Notes: a model not told the origin generated them from the sequence alone. 64,000 bases of DNA from a bacterium (GCA_023144005.1 JAGLGN010000021.1:35941-99940); one strand, 5' to 3'. Counted from the first letter of the stretch, positions 51,714-61,026 are shown. Program-made: numbers and translations.

Positions 51714-52985
51714 ATGGGCAAAAAACTTGCTATCTACCTGATCGGAATGTTGGTTTATCTTATTCCTTATGGTGAGAGCACATTCTTTCAAGGCTTTTCC
51801 AATTATCTGATACGATCTCAGGAACACCGGCAGTGGAAGTTATCTATGGAAAAGGCCCCTTTTGAAAGAAAAGAGATAAAAAGCGCCAGCCTCCCTCATT
51901 TTTCATATGAGGCAAGAATGAAGAAATACAGCGGGGTATTTGATATCTCCGATGCTGAGATCGAGTATCTCAATCTCTCCTTTGATGCCGATATCAATCT
52001 CTCCAGAAACATTGAAACTTCCTTCACCCTTGTGCAGAATGTTTATTCAGGGGAAAAGATATACGATACGCTCCGCTTGCACGATCTCAGGGTAATTTCA
52101 TTGAAGATGCAAGAGGATGGTGTGCAGCTGAGTGTATTTTCTGAATATGTGAAGGCTCTGCAGAGGATCAAAAAAGCCTTCCTGCTCTGGAAGATGAAGG
52201 AGAACGAGCAGAAGCAGATCGCGGAAGAAGCGAGGGCCGCCTCGCTCAGCCATTCATCAAGATCCGCAAAATACAGAATACTTCACCTTCAAGAGCGTAT
52301 CAATAACAAGGAGGGGAAATACTATTTTCTGCAATATGGCCAATTAGAGAGAGAATTTCTAAAAAATAGCGGCATTACGGATTTACCTGATATCCCGGGC
52401 AAATTCAATTTCTCTGATGTTCCCGATACCCTTTCACCGGCGATCGGCCTATTGGAAAATGAGCTGGAAGCAATTGATATAAAGCAGCGATTGAACAGTG
52501 ATGATTTTAAACCCACCATAGACCTGTTCTTTACTTACGGGCTTAACGATAATGATCTTTGGATCTTTGAAGACGGATATGTTGCGGGAATGATATTCAA
52601 GTGGAATATCTTCGACGGCTTTCTTTATAAAAGCAGAAATCTGCAATTGGAAAGAGACAAGGAGCTTATTAAGCAGCGTCTTCTGGAAAAACGTGAGGAT
52701 GCTCTTATACGCTCCGAGGAGATAAAAGATCTGCTTATTGATCTGCAGGGCATCCTAGGTGACACTTCGGAAATAATTGAGATCATGGGTTCGCAATTAG
52801 AAGATAAACGGAATGAACTCAATAATGCCGAGATCTCTATGACGGTTTTCCTGGCCATCGAACACAGATTGCTTGAGTATGAGCTTCTTCTTGCGGAAAA
52901 GCAGGAGAATTATCTCCTTTTGGTGTGTGAATATCTGTCCATAAACGGTTTTAAGGGCAGTTTGGAGAGTTATTTCAATGAGTAA
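51714..52985 (+). CDS. Divergent TolC-like outer-membrane protein
   Basis: A 423-residue protein with a short signal peptide (about 4-20) and alternating long helices and barrel strands. The helical stretches (LHDLRVISLKMQEDGVQLSV and RDALIRSEEIKDLL-type) and the strand FKPTIDLFFTYGLNDND support a TolC fold, but the sequence is far from the first tolC-like protein at 18075. The ATG at 51714 is preferred to an upstream TTG at 51699, which would fall within the promoter. The end overlaps the adaptor gene by 8 nt. Confidence 0.72.
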   Translation: MGKKLAIYLIGMLVYLIPYGESTFFQGFSNYLIRSQEHRQWKLSMEKAPFERKEIKSASLPHFSYEARMKKYSGVFDISDAEIEYLNLSFDADINLSRNIETSFTLVQNVYSGEKIYDTLRLHDLRVISLKMQEDGVQLSVFSEYVKALQRIKKAFLLWKMKENEQKQIAEEARAASLSHSSRSAKYRILHLQERINNKEGKYYFLQYGQLEREFLKNSGITDLPDIPGKFNFSDVPDTLSPAIGLLENELEAIDIKQRLNSDDFKPTIDLFFTYGLNDNDLWIFEDGYVAGMIFKWNIFDGFLYKSRNLQLERDKELIKQRLLEKREDALIRSEEIKDLLIDLQGILGDTSEIIEIMGSQLEDKRNELNNAEISMTVFLAIEHRLLEYELLLAEKQENYLLLVCEYLSINGFKGSLESYFNE

Positions 52986-54072
52986 AACTTCAATAATATG
53001 GATTACTGCCATATTGGCTATAATTGTTCTGAGTGCCTTATTCTTTCCCCGCGCGAAGATGGAAGTGTATATGCAGCGGATAAGCCGGGGGGATATTGTA
53101 AATGAATTGTCTTTCTCCGGAATGATAAAACCCATCAGGGAGGAGAACTTCTTTTTTACCTTTGAAGAAGGGACCGTAATCCATCTTTCACGATTGGGTA
53201 ATGATGTGGCAAAGGACAGTTATCTTTTCAGGATCCAGAGCCGTCCGGCGAAAAATAAGTTGGACCTTGCGCAGCTGGATATGGAAAGAAGCAGATTCGC
53301 CATGAAAACAGCACATAGCGAATTTACCAGAAGCAGAGAATTATTTGCTTCAAATTCCATTTCAAAATCCACTCTCAACAGCGCGGATAATTTCTATATG
53401 CAGGCAAAAGCCGTCTGGAAGAGCTCAGAGTTGGTTTACAATGAGTTAAAGAACAGATTGAAAGACCTTTCCCCGCAGGCGCCGTTTTCATGTAAAGTGA
53501 CCGATGTCAATTTGATAGATGGCCAGAAGATCTATCAGCATCAGAAGATAATGACGATTTCCTCTAAAAACGACTTTTATATAGAGGGATTTCTATCAGA
53601 GTACGATAGAGCAAGGGTGAAAGTGGGATTGGAAGTTGAGATTCAGATCCTTTATTCCGATGGCCTTGTACTGGCCGGGGTCGTGGATTCCGTTTCATCT
53701 TCTCCGGTGCAGGAAGGCCAATTTTTTGGGCAATACCGTATCCGAATTCAGCCCCAGGGTGAGTTGAAAGACCCCCTTTTCTATGCAGAGTGCGGAGTTG
53801 TCGCAAGGTTACAGAGCTTTAATGATGTTACAATGATCCCGGCCCGTTCGCTTCTTCTAAAGGACGGGAAGAAATATATTTATGGTGTGAAGAAGAACAG
53901 GGCATACCTGATCCCCGTAACCCCGGAAGCTGTGGTCCGGGGAATAGCCGTATTGAAGGACCCTCTGGAGTATACGAAAGTAGTTCTTGATCCGGAGAGC
54001 TCTTTTGATACATTCAAAGAGAAGGTCCGGGTAAAAGAAAAGAAGGAAAATGAGATCAAGGGATTATTATGA
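52978..54072 (+). CDS. MacA/HlyD-like periplasmic adaptor, second export operon
   Basis: A 364-residue protein with one N-terminal membrane helix (about 5-22), a helical hairpin (about 95-155, LDLAQLDMERSRFAMKTAHS to AVWKSSELVYNELKNRLKDL), the lipoyl half QAPFSCKVTDVNLIDGQKIY and barrel strands after it. It should couple the permease encoded next (overlapping by 23 nt) to the TolC-like protein encoded before. Confidence 0.82.
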   Translation: MSKTSIIWITAILAIIVLSALFFPRAKMEVYMQRISRGDIVNELSFSGMIKPIREENFFFTFEEGTVIHLSRLGNDVAKDSYLFRIQSRPAKNKLDLAQLDMERSRFAMKTAHSEFTRSRELFASNSISKSTLNSADNFYMQAKAVWKSSELVYNELKNRLKDLSPQAPFSCKVTDVNLIDGQKIYQHQKIMTISSKNDFYIEGFLSEYDRARVKVGLEVEIQILYSDGLVLAGVVDSVSSSPVQEGQFFGQYRIRIQPQGELKDPLFYAECGVVARLQSFNDVTMIPARSLLLKDGKKYIYGVKKNRAYLIPVTPEAVVRGIAVLKDPLEYTKVVLDPESSFDTFKEKVRVKEKKENEIKGLL

Positions 54073-55252
54073 GATAATAGGGGAAACCCTTAAGCAGAAC
54101 CCTCTGCGTTCCTTTTTGACGGTTCTCAGCATAATCATCGGTGTATTCAGCATCATCCTCCTGTCCGCGGTCAGCCATGCCGCGAGGGGACAAGTCCTCG
54201 CCTCTGTTGAGAAGATCGGCTCCAAGCTGATCTTTGTACTTCCGGGAAAAGCAAATAGCATTACCCAGTTCAGAAGAAGCAGTATTTATCTGAACTCGGA
54301 GACGGTGAAAAGATTAGAACGAATACCCGGTATTTCCGGAATGGTTCCCCAGTCAGCAACATCAGCCACCATTTCTTATAAGGATAAGAACCTCAATACC
54401 TATGTATATGGCGTCACTCCGAATTTCCTTTCGGTGAGAGAGTATAAGATGCTCAAGGGATACAGTTTTGATCCGGGTAATCCGCATACCACGGAGAATG
54501 TGTGCATCTTGGGTAATAATGTGTATAAAGAGTTGTACGATGGAGAAGAACTTGTAGGAAAATCGCTTTATATCGGTCCTCGCGGTTCGCTTTGCCGTAT
54601 CATAGGGATTCTAGCTGAGAAGGGCCAGAATATGACGGTTGACCAGGATGACCGTATATATGTTCCTCTTTCTTACTTCCAGAAGAAGCTCTTTATTTCG
54701 GATGAGATCGGGTTGATATATGTGAAGGTCAAGGAAGAGAAGAATATCAAGCTGATAAAATCGCTTATTAAAACTGAACTGGAAGACCAATACGGCAAGG
54801 ATAGCGAGAATTTTAATGTTAAAAGCCAGAGCGAACTCTTGGAGTCTCTTGGAGTCATTTCCGACACATTTACCACTCTTATACTGATGGTGGCGCTTAT
54901 ATCGCTCATCGTGGGTGGAATAGGCATCATGAACATCATGCTCATTTCCGTGAATGAAAGGACCAAGGAGATCGGGATCAGAAAATCAGTCGGGGCACAG
55001 CGTTCTCATATAGAGTTTCAATTTCTTCTTGAAGCTGTCGTATTGACGGGTTTGGGCGGTATCTTCGGCATTGTCCTCGCTTATCTTGCTGGCGGCTTTC
55101 TCGCACTTTTTCTTTCGTGGAAGATGTATTTCCCCCCGGAAATAACAGCTTTAGCATTTATTGTCAGCGTTGTAATAGGTTTGGTATTCGGGTATTTTCC
55201 CGCCAGAAGGGCTGCGCGTATACCACCGGCTGAAACATTGAGGGAATTATGA
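54050..55252 (+). CDS. MacB-like ABC permease without an adjacent ATPase
   Basis: A 400-residue protein with the MacB/FtsX topology: first helix after NPLRSFLTVLSIIIGVFSII, a periplasmic domain (about 45-270) and three C-terminal helices around LIVGGIGIMNIMLISVNERT, EIGIRKSVGAQRSHI and the last one before FGYFPARRAARIPPAE. No ATP-binding domain is fused and no ATPase gene is nearby. The closest candidate partner is the ATPase at 21363-22049. It overlaps the next gene by 4 nt (ATGA). Confidence 0.9.
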   Translation: MRSRDYYEIIGETLKQNPLRSFLTVLSIIIGVFSIILLSAVSHAARGQVLASVEKIGSKLIFVLPGKANSITQFRRSSIYLNSETVKRLERIPGISGMVPQSATSATISYKDKNLNTYVYGVTPNFLSVREYKMLKGYSFDPGNPHTTENVCILGNNVYKELYDGEELVGKSLYIGPRGSLCRIIGILAEKGQNMTVDQDDRIYVPLSYFQKKLFISDEIGLIYVKVKEEKNIKLIKSLIKTELEDQYGKDSENFNVKSQSELLESLGVISDTFTTLILMVALISLIVGGIGIMNIMLISVNERTKEIGIRKSVGAQRSHIEFQFLLEAVVLTGLGGIFGIVLAYLAGGFLALFLSWKMYFPPEITALAFIVSVVIGLVFGYFPARRAARIPPAETLREL

Positions 55253-56508
55253 TATTAAAAATATTTTTGGAAAAAAAGAAGCTGTTTACGATGTCCGGTG
55301 AAAAATTGCAGCGGTATCAATTCAAAAAGATCCGTAAACTACTGAAACGGGCGAGATCACATTCTCCTTATTATAGTGATCTTCTGAAGGGTGTTTCTAT
55401 TGACGGTATCGATTCCGTTGAGAAACTTCAAACCGTCCCTATTTTGACGAAAGAACTTTTAAGGGAAAATATCGATCGGATAGGGGTTTCCGGAGATGGC
55501 GCGATCGGTGTTTCAACCTCGGGTTCTTCGGGCGAACCCGTAAGGATATTGAAATCAAAACGCAGTGTCATAAGAACTCTTATCACAGGTCATCCTTTTT
55601 TTGTTTCGCGCTACACCGGATTGCGGATAAATAAGACCGCGCTGGTATTGATATGGGGAGATAACTCCGTGGAGACCCTCTTTTCAAATCCGCTTGAGAA
55701 ATACTTGAAAACGGAGAAGGTTCTGATAAATGTTATGGATCCCATTGAGGATGTCGTCTCTGAATTATTGAAAGAAAAACCGGATATGATAATTACATAT
55801 CCCTCGATGTTGAGAAATATTGCATCGGAGTTTGAGGCCCGTGGCATTAGGCCGGATTTTGTGAAATTGATAGTGCTGAGCGCGGAATTGGCGACTCCAT
55901 CCTATATAGGAAAATATGAGGATTTCTTCAGCTGCCTGATCTTAAGCGCCTATATCTCTACTGAGACGGGGATGATGGCGATAGATAAGCCGGATCACTC
56001 AAATATGTACATAGTGGGAGATAATGCATTCCTTGAAGTCCTCAAAGACGGTAAGCCCGTCTGGGAGGAAGAGGGTGATATTGTTGTTACGGAACTCAAT
56101 AATTTCGCCATGCCTATGATCAGGTACTCCGGGCTTTGCGATAAAGGCATCCTTACTCGTGACAGCGAGGGCCGCAGGGCATTAAAGGTCATTACCGGCC
56201 GACAGATACAAGACCTTATCAGTGCCGGGGGAAAACATATTTCCGCATTTTACGCGACCGAGATAATAGAGGGAATTCCGGGTATTAAAAAGTTCCGTAT
56301 CGTGCAGCGTGATGTGAATAGCATATTCGTAGAGTTGATCTCTGAGAAGAAGCAGGGGCTTCTACCGGGTGAAGAAACATATGAACTGATCAGGTCTGAA
56401 TTTGAGAAGGTGCTGGGAAATTCATGTAAATTGGAAATTAAACTTTGTGATCTTATTAAGACCGAGCATGATGACGGTACTTTTGATGTGGTGCGCCGGG
56501 ATTTTTAA
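55249..56508 (+). CDS. PaaK-like adenylate-forming enzyme
   Basis: A 419-residue AMP-binding protein of the phenylacetate-CoA ligase / CapK branch. Key elements are the P-loop-like STSGSSGEPVRI (about 89-100), YISTETGMMA, MIRYSGLCDKG (adenine/ribose part) and the C-terminal hinge LKVITGRQIQDLIS. It activates an unknown acid as an adenylate. Translational coupling to a MacB permease and a GNAT gene suggests it prepares or modifies the exported product. Confidence 0.85.
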   Translation: MILKIFLEKKKLFTMSGEKLQRYQFKKIRKLLKRARSHSPYYSDLLKGVSIDGIDSVEKLQTVPILTKELLRENIDRIGVSGDGAIGVSTSGSSGEPVRILKSKRSVIRTLITGHPFFVSRYTGLRINKTALVLIWGDNSVETLFSNPLEKYLKTEKVLINVMDPIEDVVSELLKEKPDMIITYPSMLRNIASEFEARGIRPDFVKLIVLSAELATPSYIGKYEDFFSCLILSAYISTETGMMAIDKPDHSNMYIVGDNAFLEVLKDGKPVWEEEGDIVVTELNNFAMPMIRYSGLCDKGILTRDSEGRRALKVITGRQIQDLISAGGKHISAFYATEIIEGIPGIKKFRIVQRDVNSIFVELISEKKQGLLPGEETYELIRSEFEKVLGNSCKLEIKLCDLIKTEHDDGTFDVVRRDF

Positions 56509-57431
56509 TGGAAATAAGGATCGCCGGCCCAGAGGATAATCAAGCCCTATTGAACCTGGAGGCATCTAGCTCTCAGGGTGAAGGGATACAGGTCAGCTAT
56601 GACAAGAAAGACTTCTTTTATCATGACAAATATTTTCCTTCGACCGTGTTCATCGTTGAGGACGAGGGGAAAATAATTGGTTCGGTCGGTCTTGGGATTA
56701 AAAAATATCTCAGCAACGGCACTACAATTACAGGAGCTTATGTTCACAGCCTGCGTATTCATTCGGAGTATCAGAAACGCCCGATAAGGGAGTTTGTTGA
56801 GGTTTATCGCGCCGTTATGCAGAAGATGAAGGACGAAGGCGCTGCTTTCGGCTACGGTTTTATAAAGAAGGATAACAAGGCCGCGAATATTTTCGCAATG
56901 AAACGGAAATATTCCGTATATTCAAATTTCAGGGTACACATCTACCCTCTTTTTATCAAGCACCCTAAGGAGATCGTCAATGACCCCGCGCTCCTCCAGA
57001 AAGTCAATGGAATGGAGATCCTTCCGGAAGATGCGCAGATCCATGAGCTCAATGGCGTGGCTTATACAGAGATGGACCTCTCTCCTTATTACCAGGTCCG
57101 AATCGACAAAGCTCCCGGATATCTTATTGAAGCTGTCCGTTTTACATTGGGTAGTGAACCGATCAGGCTCTGGGAAGCGAATGATAGAAAACTCAATTAC
57201 AGAATACTACAGATCTTAAATGCTCCAACGAAAAGAGCCATCAAGGATTTTATAAAAGATCAGAAACATATCAGTTTTAATATGGGCATTAATCTATTGG
57301 CGGTCATTAATCGCACTTCCCACAAGATCACTTCTCTTTTAAAATACGATTCTAATATGTATCTTCATTTTTATGATCAATCAACGCGTTTTGCCTTTGA
57401 GAATATGGTTCTAGACCTGCATGATATGTAG
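56508..57431 (+). CDS. GNAT-family N-acyltransferase
   Basis: A 307-residue protein whose first ~150 residues show the GNAT fold: ASSSQGEGIQVSYD, VFIVEDEGKIIGSVGLGI (beta-4), GAYVHSLRIHSEYQKRPI (acetyl-CoA loop) and AAFGYGFIKKDNKAANIFAM. The C-terminal half is unassigned. Its ATG overlaps the preceding stop by one base (TAATG). Together with the adenylating enzyme it could build an acylated small molecule or peptide for the exporter encoded before them. Confidence 0.75.
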   Translation: MEIRIAGPEDNQALLNLEASSSQGEGIQVSYDKKDFFYHDKYFPSTVFIVEDEGKIIGSVGLGIKKYLSNGTTITGAYVHSLRIHSEYQKRPIREFVEVYRAVMQKMKDEGAAFGYGFIKKDNKAANIFAMKRKYSVYSNFRVHIYPLFIKHPKEIVNDPALLQKVNGMEILPEDAQIHELNGVAYTEMDLSPYYQVRIDKAPGYLIEAVRFTLGSEPIRLWEANDRKLNYRILQILNAPTKRAIKDFIKDQKHISFNMGINLLAVINRTSHKITSLLKYDSNMYLHFYDQSTRFAFENMVLDLHDM

Positions 57432-57459
57432 GTTCCAGCGAAACAGAAGTACGAGGCAT

Positions 57460-57703
57460 TAAGAAGTGTGAAGTGTGGTGTGTGAGGTGTAAAGTGAGGA
57501 GAACAAAGCAATATCCACATCCGTAACAGTGAAATCGTTATATCGTTTAACTCATTAATTCTCCTGTCACAATCGTTTCACGCCGCACCCCAGTCAAGAT
57601 AGGGGACACGCCGTACTCCGCAGGAGTTCGACTGTCCCGATGTAAAACTTCCAAGCAAAGAGTTGACAGAAGCGAAGCGTGTAAACTCTTTGCCTCGTTA
57701 GAA
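57460..57703 (-). repeat. Dispersed intergenic repeat, family 2, copy D
   Basis: Inverted relative to the copy at 23346-23520. The hairpin at 57603-57638 is conserved; between the two copies it differs only in the loop (TAC versus TGC) and one bulged base (A versus G). It also contains about 75 bp absent from the other copy and ends in CTTCACAC/CTTCACACCT-type tandem units (57464-57499). It fills most of the gap between the GNAT gene and the next terminator; no gene is seen. Confidence 0.85.
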
Positions 57704-57798
57704 CTAAACGAAAACAGCCTCCACACATCTTTAAATGTCATTCCCGCAAAAACGGAAATAAACCGTTCTCCGTGTTTTAGTGTTGTTTTAGGATAAAT

Positions 57799-57822
57799 AC
57801 GGGAGGGCTTTCGCCCCCCCGT
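57799..57822 (-). terminator. Rho-independent-like terminator
   Basis: On the minus strand ACGGGGGGGC, loop GAAA, GCCCTCCCGT; the only imperfect pair is G-T, a wobble in minus-strand RNA but a mismatch on the other strand, so it favours minus-strand transcripts. It follows the barrel gene ending at 57829 by 7 bp and is succeeded by ATTTATCC. Confidence 0.7.
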
Positions 57823-57828
57823 TGAAAG

Positions 57829-59172
57829 TCATTTCTTCAAAAAGAAATAGGTAATGGTAGCGTATGCGACTGGTGATGATCCCAGTGGAACTCCTGTAAA
57901 CAGATAATTATTAGTGAGTACAGGTGTCATCAGCGTCAGATCAAAGCTGAAATATCCTGCATGAAGACTTGTCCCCACAAAGGCATATCCATTAGAAAAG
58001 AATTCCAGAGAATCGGTGTTCTTCTGAATGTTCTCAGATTCTGGATCTATCTCTCCGGAATCGTACTGGCGGTCTTCTATCTTTACCCAACGGTTGTAGA
58101 AAAGATCTCCGCCCATACCTGCCCTGATATCGAGCCAATTACATACCTGCCATTCGCCGGAAAGGAAGATAGGCACGCTGAAAACCTTTTCGTACCAACA
58201 ATACCCTTCATAGATATTTCTTGCCTCCAGATTATTCATATCAAATGTTTCCCAGGTGTGAGAACGGTAATCAATAATCGCGCCTGAGCGAAGTGTGCCG
58301 CTACAGCAGCTGACTGAGTTTGAAATACCGAAGCGGACATTATTGACATTCTGAACGGTCTCTTCGATCTCAGATATTGAAAACCCGCCGTCATCATAGT
58401 AAGCGCCGTCGACATAATGAAGAAGATCGTCGGAAGCGTAGGAAGCGAAGAATACAGTGTTGTCGATCTCCGCGATCGCTTTGAATTCCAATGTTCTCAT
58501 GTCCTCTCCCCAAGCCCGGTAAACATACGTATCAAGGCCGGGATCAAAGAACTCCACTAATTTGGCTTGACTGTAAAAATACGGCACGCCGTAACCGATC
58601 GCCAGATTCAAATAGTCGATAAAACCGAACTCCTGGAATGTTATGTCAAAAACAAAATCCCATGAATTCAATTCATTTGTCGTGACCTCTGTAGAATCTC
58701 CCCAAGCGGCATCCGGAAGAGTCGCCTCTTCTATATCCTCGCTATCGAAAATCTTGCCGTAACTCACTCTGAAGCCGATAACAAACGTATCAAGATCCAA
58801 TGCGAAGATCAGATCAAATTGATTATTTGCCGTAAATGGTGTTATCCCGGAAAGGAAAAGCCAGGTATCGGCCCCGGGCGGTTCCTCGAGAACCGTAAAT
58901 GCGTTGCCTGAATAGGGACGGTAGAGGTACACTCCTATATGCATGATGTCTCTGAATGAAAAATGCATTCCTCCGAAAAAATCCACATAAGGATTCAGAA
59001 TATCGTATTCGATCGTTGTGCGATTGGAGTATTGCGTTATTTCAGACGGGCGTTCAAAGATATTGGAAACATCTTTTACAGCCCAATTGGGACCCAGTAC
59101 ATTGACCCTCCCTGTGTCTGCTGTTATTATTACTGCAAGAAACAGTAATATTATCAATAGATATTTTTTCAT
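57829..59172 (-). CDS. Outer-membrane beta-barrel protein, tandem paralogue 1
   Basis: A 447-residue protein with a signal peptide (about 1-18) followed by GRVNVLGPNWAVKDVSNIFERPSE and many amphipathic strands, ending in SPVAYATITYFFLKK, the last barrel strand. It is paralogous to the next gene: both begin with 'RVNVLGP-W-AV-D-N-F--PS' and share strand arrangement, such as LRAGMG/DIRAGMG near the end. AGGAG lies before the ATG. The pair is probably a porin- or surface-type duplication. No known family was recognised. Confidence 0.7.
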   Translation of the reverse strand: MKKYLLIILLFLAVIITADTGRVNVLGPNWAVKDVSNIFERPSEITQYSNRTTIEYDILNPYVDFFGGMHFSFRDIMHIGVYLYRPYSGNAFTVLEEPPGADTWLFLSGITPFTANNQFDLIFALDLDTFVIGFRVSYGKIFDSEDIEEATLPDAAWGDSTEVTTNELNSWDFVFDITFQEFGFIDYLNLAIGYGVPYFYSQAKLVEFFDPGLDTYVYRAWGEDMRTLEFKAIAEIDNTVFFASYASDDLLHYVDGAYYDDGGFSISEIEETVQNVNNVRFGISNSVSCCSGTLRSGAIIDYRSHTWETFDMNNLEARNIYEGYCWYEKVFSVPIFLSGEWQVCNWLDIRAGMGGDLFYNRWVKIEDRQYDSGEIDPESENIQKNTDSLEFFSNGYAFVGTSLHAGYFSFDLTLMTPVLTNNYLFTGVPLGSSPVAYATITYFFLKK

Positions 59173-59197
59173 ATCAATCTCCTTTGCAATCTCTCAT

Positions 59198-59213
59198 GGA
59201 TGTAATAACATCC
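59198..59213. other. Small hairpin between the two paralogous barrel genes
   Basis: GGATGT, loop AATA, ACATCC. It lies in the 65-bp gap between the two genes, about 25 bp before the second gene's start. It may attenuate or process the message. Confidence 0.4.
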
Positions 59214-59237
59214 TTGCATAAAATACCTGAGCAAGAA

Positions 59238-60575
59238 TTACTTCCTGCCCCAGTAATAGCTTATTGAGAAATTAGCAATGGGAGATGGTACAGCAGCGCC
59301 GGTTATGAGGAAAGTATTGGTCATAAGCGGTGCCAGCAGCGCAAAGTCAAGGCTGATATCATTGAAGAAGAATTGAATGCCGAGATAAGCGAAAGCATTG
59401 TAGATATATCCCGTTGAAACATCTTCGGTATATGAGAAGGTCTCAGTGCCGGCGCCATCATGCGCAATGTCCTCGATCTCTTCCTTATAGACATAGAACA
59501 TATCAGCGCCCATTCCGGCTCTCAGGGTCAACCATTTTTGGATCGCGAATTCACCTGATATGAATGCCGGGAATTTCATGACACTTTCGTTCCAATTGTA
59601 TCCTTCCGTTGTAAATTCCGTAGCTTCTGTTCCGTCGATCTCGTCAACGGTTTCCCACTTATGTGTCTGCCAATCGAAATATGCGCCCACTCTCAATGTG
59701 AGTTTCTTCCATACTTTCTTATTTGAGAAACCAGCGGTAATATTCATGATAGACTGGTCCGTGGTCACGGTATCCATGACATCCCATGTCCCGTCGTTTT
59801 CAGTATCTTCAGCGTATATTTCACTCTTATGTCCGAGATTATCCAGAGCAAAGCCCAGGTAAAATACCGCGCTCTTGGTTTCGAAAAGGCTCCTGAAGCC
59901 CAGATATGTCATCCCGTCGGGGGTCGTGCTGTATCTTTCCAGATAATATTCCGGATCGATGAACTCTTTGTACTCCTCGACCTCATTTATCGAAGGCAGG
60001 CCGAAATCAATGGCGAAGTTAGCTAATTGGAACATCGCGAAATCGATCAATGAAATATCAAATGTGAAGTTGAATTCCTTTACTGCTCTATCTTCCCAAA
60101 ATTCATAGTCGCCGGCAACGGTGGCAGGCAGCGTGAGCTCGTTCTCACTGTAATTTTCCCAGGACCCGGCAAAATTAAAGAGAAATCCCAATTTCATTGC
60201 TCCCATATCCATTCCAAGAATAAAATCAAAGAAATTCGTCGGTTGCAAATAGGCGGCATGATGATCGGTTGTATCCTCTCCACCCGGCGTACTCCATATC
60301 ATGGTCAGATTTTTGCCGTAGGTCCTATGCAGATAAAGGCCGTAATGCAGAGTGTCGCTCAGTTTGAAATGACCGCCTCCGAATGTGGCGCCTGCGAGGC
60401 TCTCCATTCCTTCCATGCTTACCATTTCAGGGAAGAACATGATGAAGGACGGGCTGTTGAAAACATTGTTAGCATCGCGTACCGCCCACCATGGGCCAAG
60501 TACGTTCACTCTGGCATTGTTAGCAAAGCCGAGAATCATGATTCCAAGAAGAATCAAAGTCAGACTCTTTTTCAT
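59238..60575 (-). CDS. Outer-membrane beta-barrel protein, tandem paralogue 2
   Basis: A 445-residue protein with a signal peptide (about 1-19, ending LGFAN) and NARVNVLGPWWAVRDANNVF at the start of the mature part. Amphipathic strands run to PIANFSISYYWGRK. ATG at 60575 is chosen because AGGAGG lies 5 nt upstream; an upstream GTG is too close to it. A strong promoter precedes it, so it is likely the first gene of a two-gene unit with paralogue 1. Confidence 0.72.
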   Translation of the reverse strand: MKKSLTLILLGIMILGFANNARVNVLGPWWAVRDANNVFNSPSFIMFFPEMVSMEGMESLAGATFGGGHFKLSDTLHYGLYLHRTYGKNLTMIWSTPGGEDTTDHHAAYLQPTNFFDFILGMDMGAMKLGFLFNFAGSWENYSENELTLPATVAGDYEFWEDRAVKEFNFTFDISLIDFAMFQLANFAIDFGLPSINEVEEYKEFIDPEYYLERYSTTPDGMTYLGFRSLFETKSAVFYLGFALDNLGHKSEIYAEDTENDGTWDVMDTVTTDQSIMNITAGFSNKKVWKKLTLRVGAYFDWQTHKWETVDEIDGTEATEFTTEGYNWNESVMKFPAFISGEFAIQKWLTLRAGMGADMFYVYKEEIEDIAHDGAGTETFSYTEDVSTGYIYNAFAYLGIQFFFNDISLDFALLAPLMTNTFLITGAAVPSPIANFSISYYWGRK

Positions 60576-60656
60576 ATACACCTCCTGTGTAAAATTCTTG
60601 AATAAATCGAAAATTCGAATTGGTTATTGTTCACCTCTAAAAATCCTTTCGGTTAG

Positions 60657-60685
60657 ATTATACGATAATTCTCTGAATTTTGCAA
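60657..60685 (-). promoter_or_regulatory. Promoter of the paralogous barrel genes
   Basis: On the minus strand, TTGCAA (60685-60680), 17-bp spacer, TATAAT (60662-60657), giving a leader of about 75 nt to the ATG at 60575. Confidence 0.62.
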
Positions 60686-60997
60686 GAATTTTCGGGTTTA
60701 TTACAAATTCCTATTCAGCGAATATCTCGTACTCAAAAAGAAATACTGTGACCGCCCGGAGTTTTTGAGAGCCCTTGAGATTACAATGCAAGTCAAATTT
60801 GAGTGAAGCTGATCAGTGAATCAATAGATTAAGACTCTATCTGTGGGGCAATTATATCGGAAAGCCCGATCTCCACACATCTGTTGCACCAATGCTATCC
60901 AAGTTATCTATGCCGTGTATTTGTTACCGTAAGTCGTATCGTATGTTCCATGTCCTTCCCGTTAGTTGTCTTGTTCTTTCTTAGGAGTTTTCGAAAC

Positions 60998-61026
60998 TTG
61001 ACCATACAGTAGAAAAAGGATAAAAT
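60998..61026 (+). promoter_or_regulatory. Promoter of the FadL-like gene
   Basis: TTGACC (60998-61003), 17-bp spacer, TAAAAT (61021-61026), leaving a leader of about 90 nt to the GTG at 61125. Confidence 0.55.
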
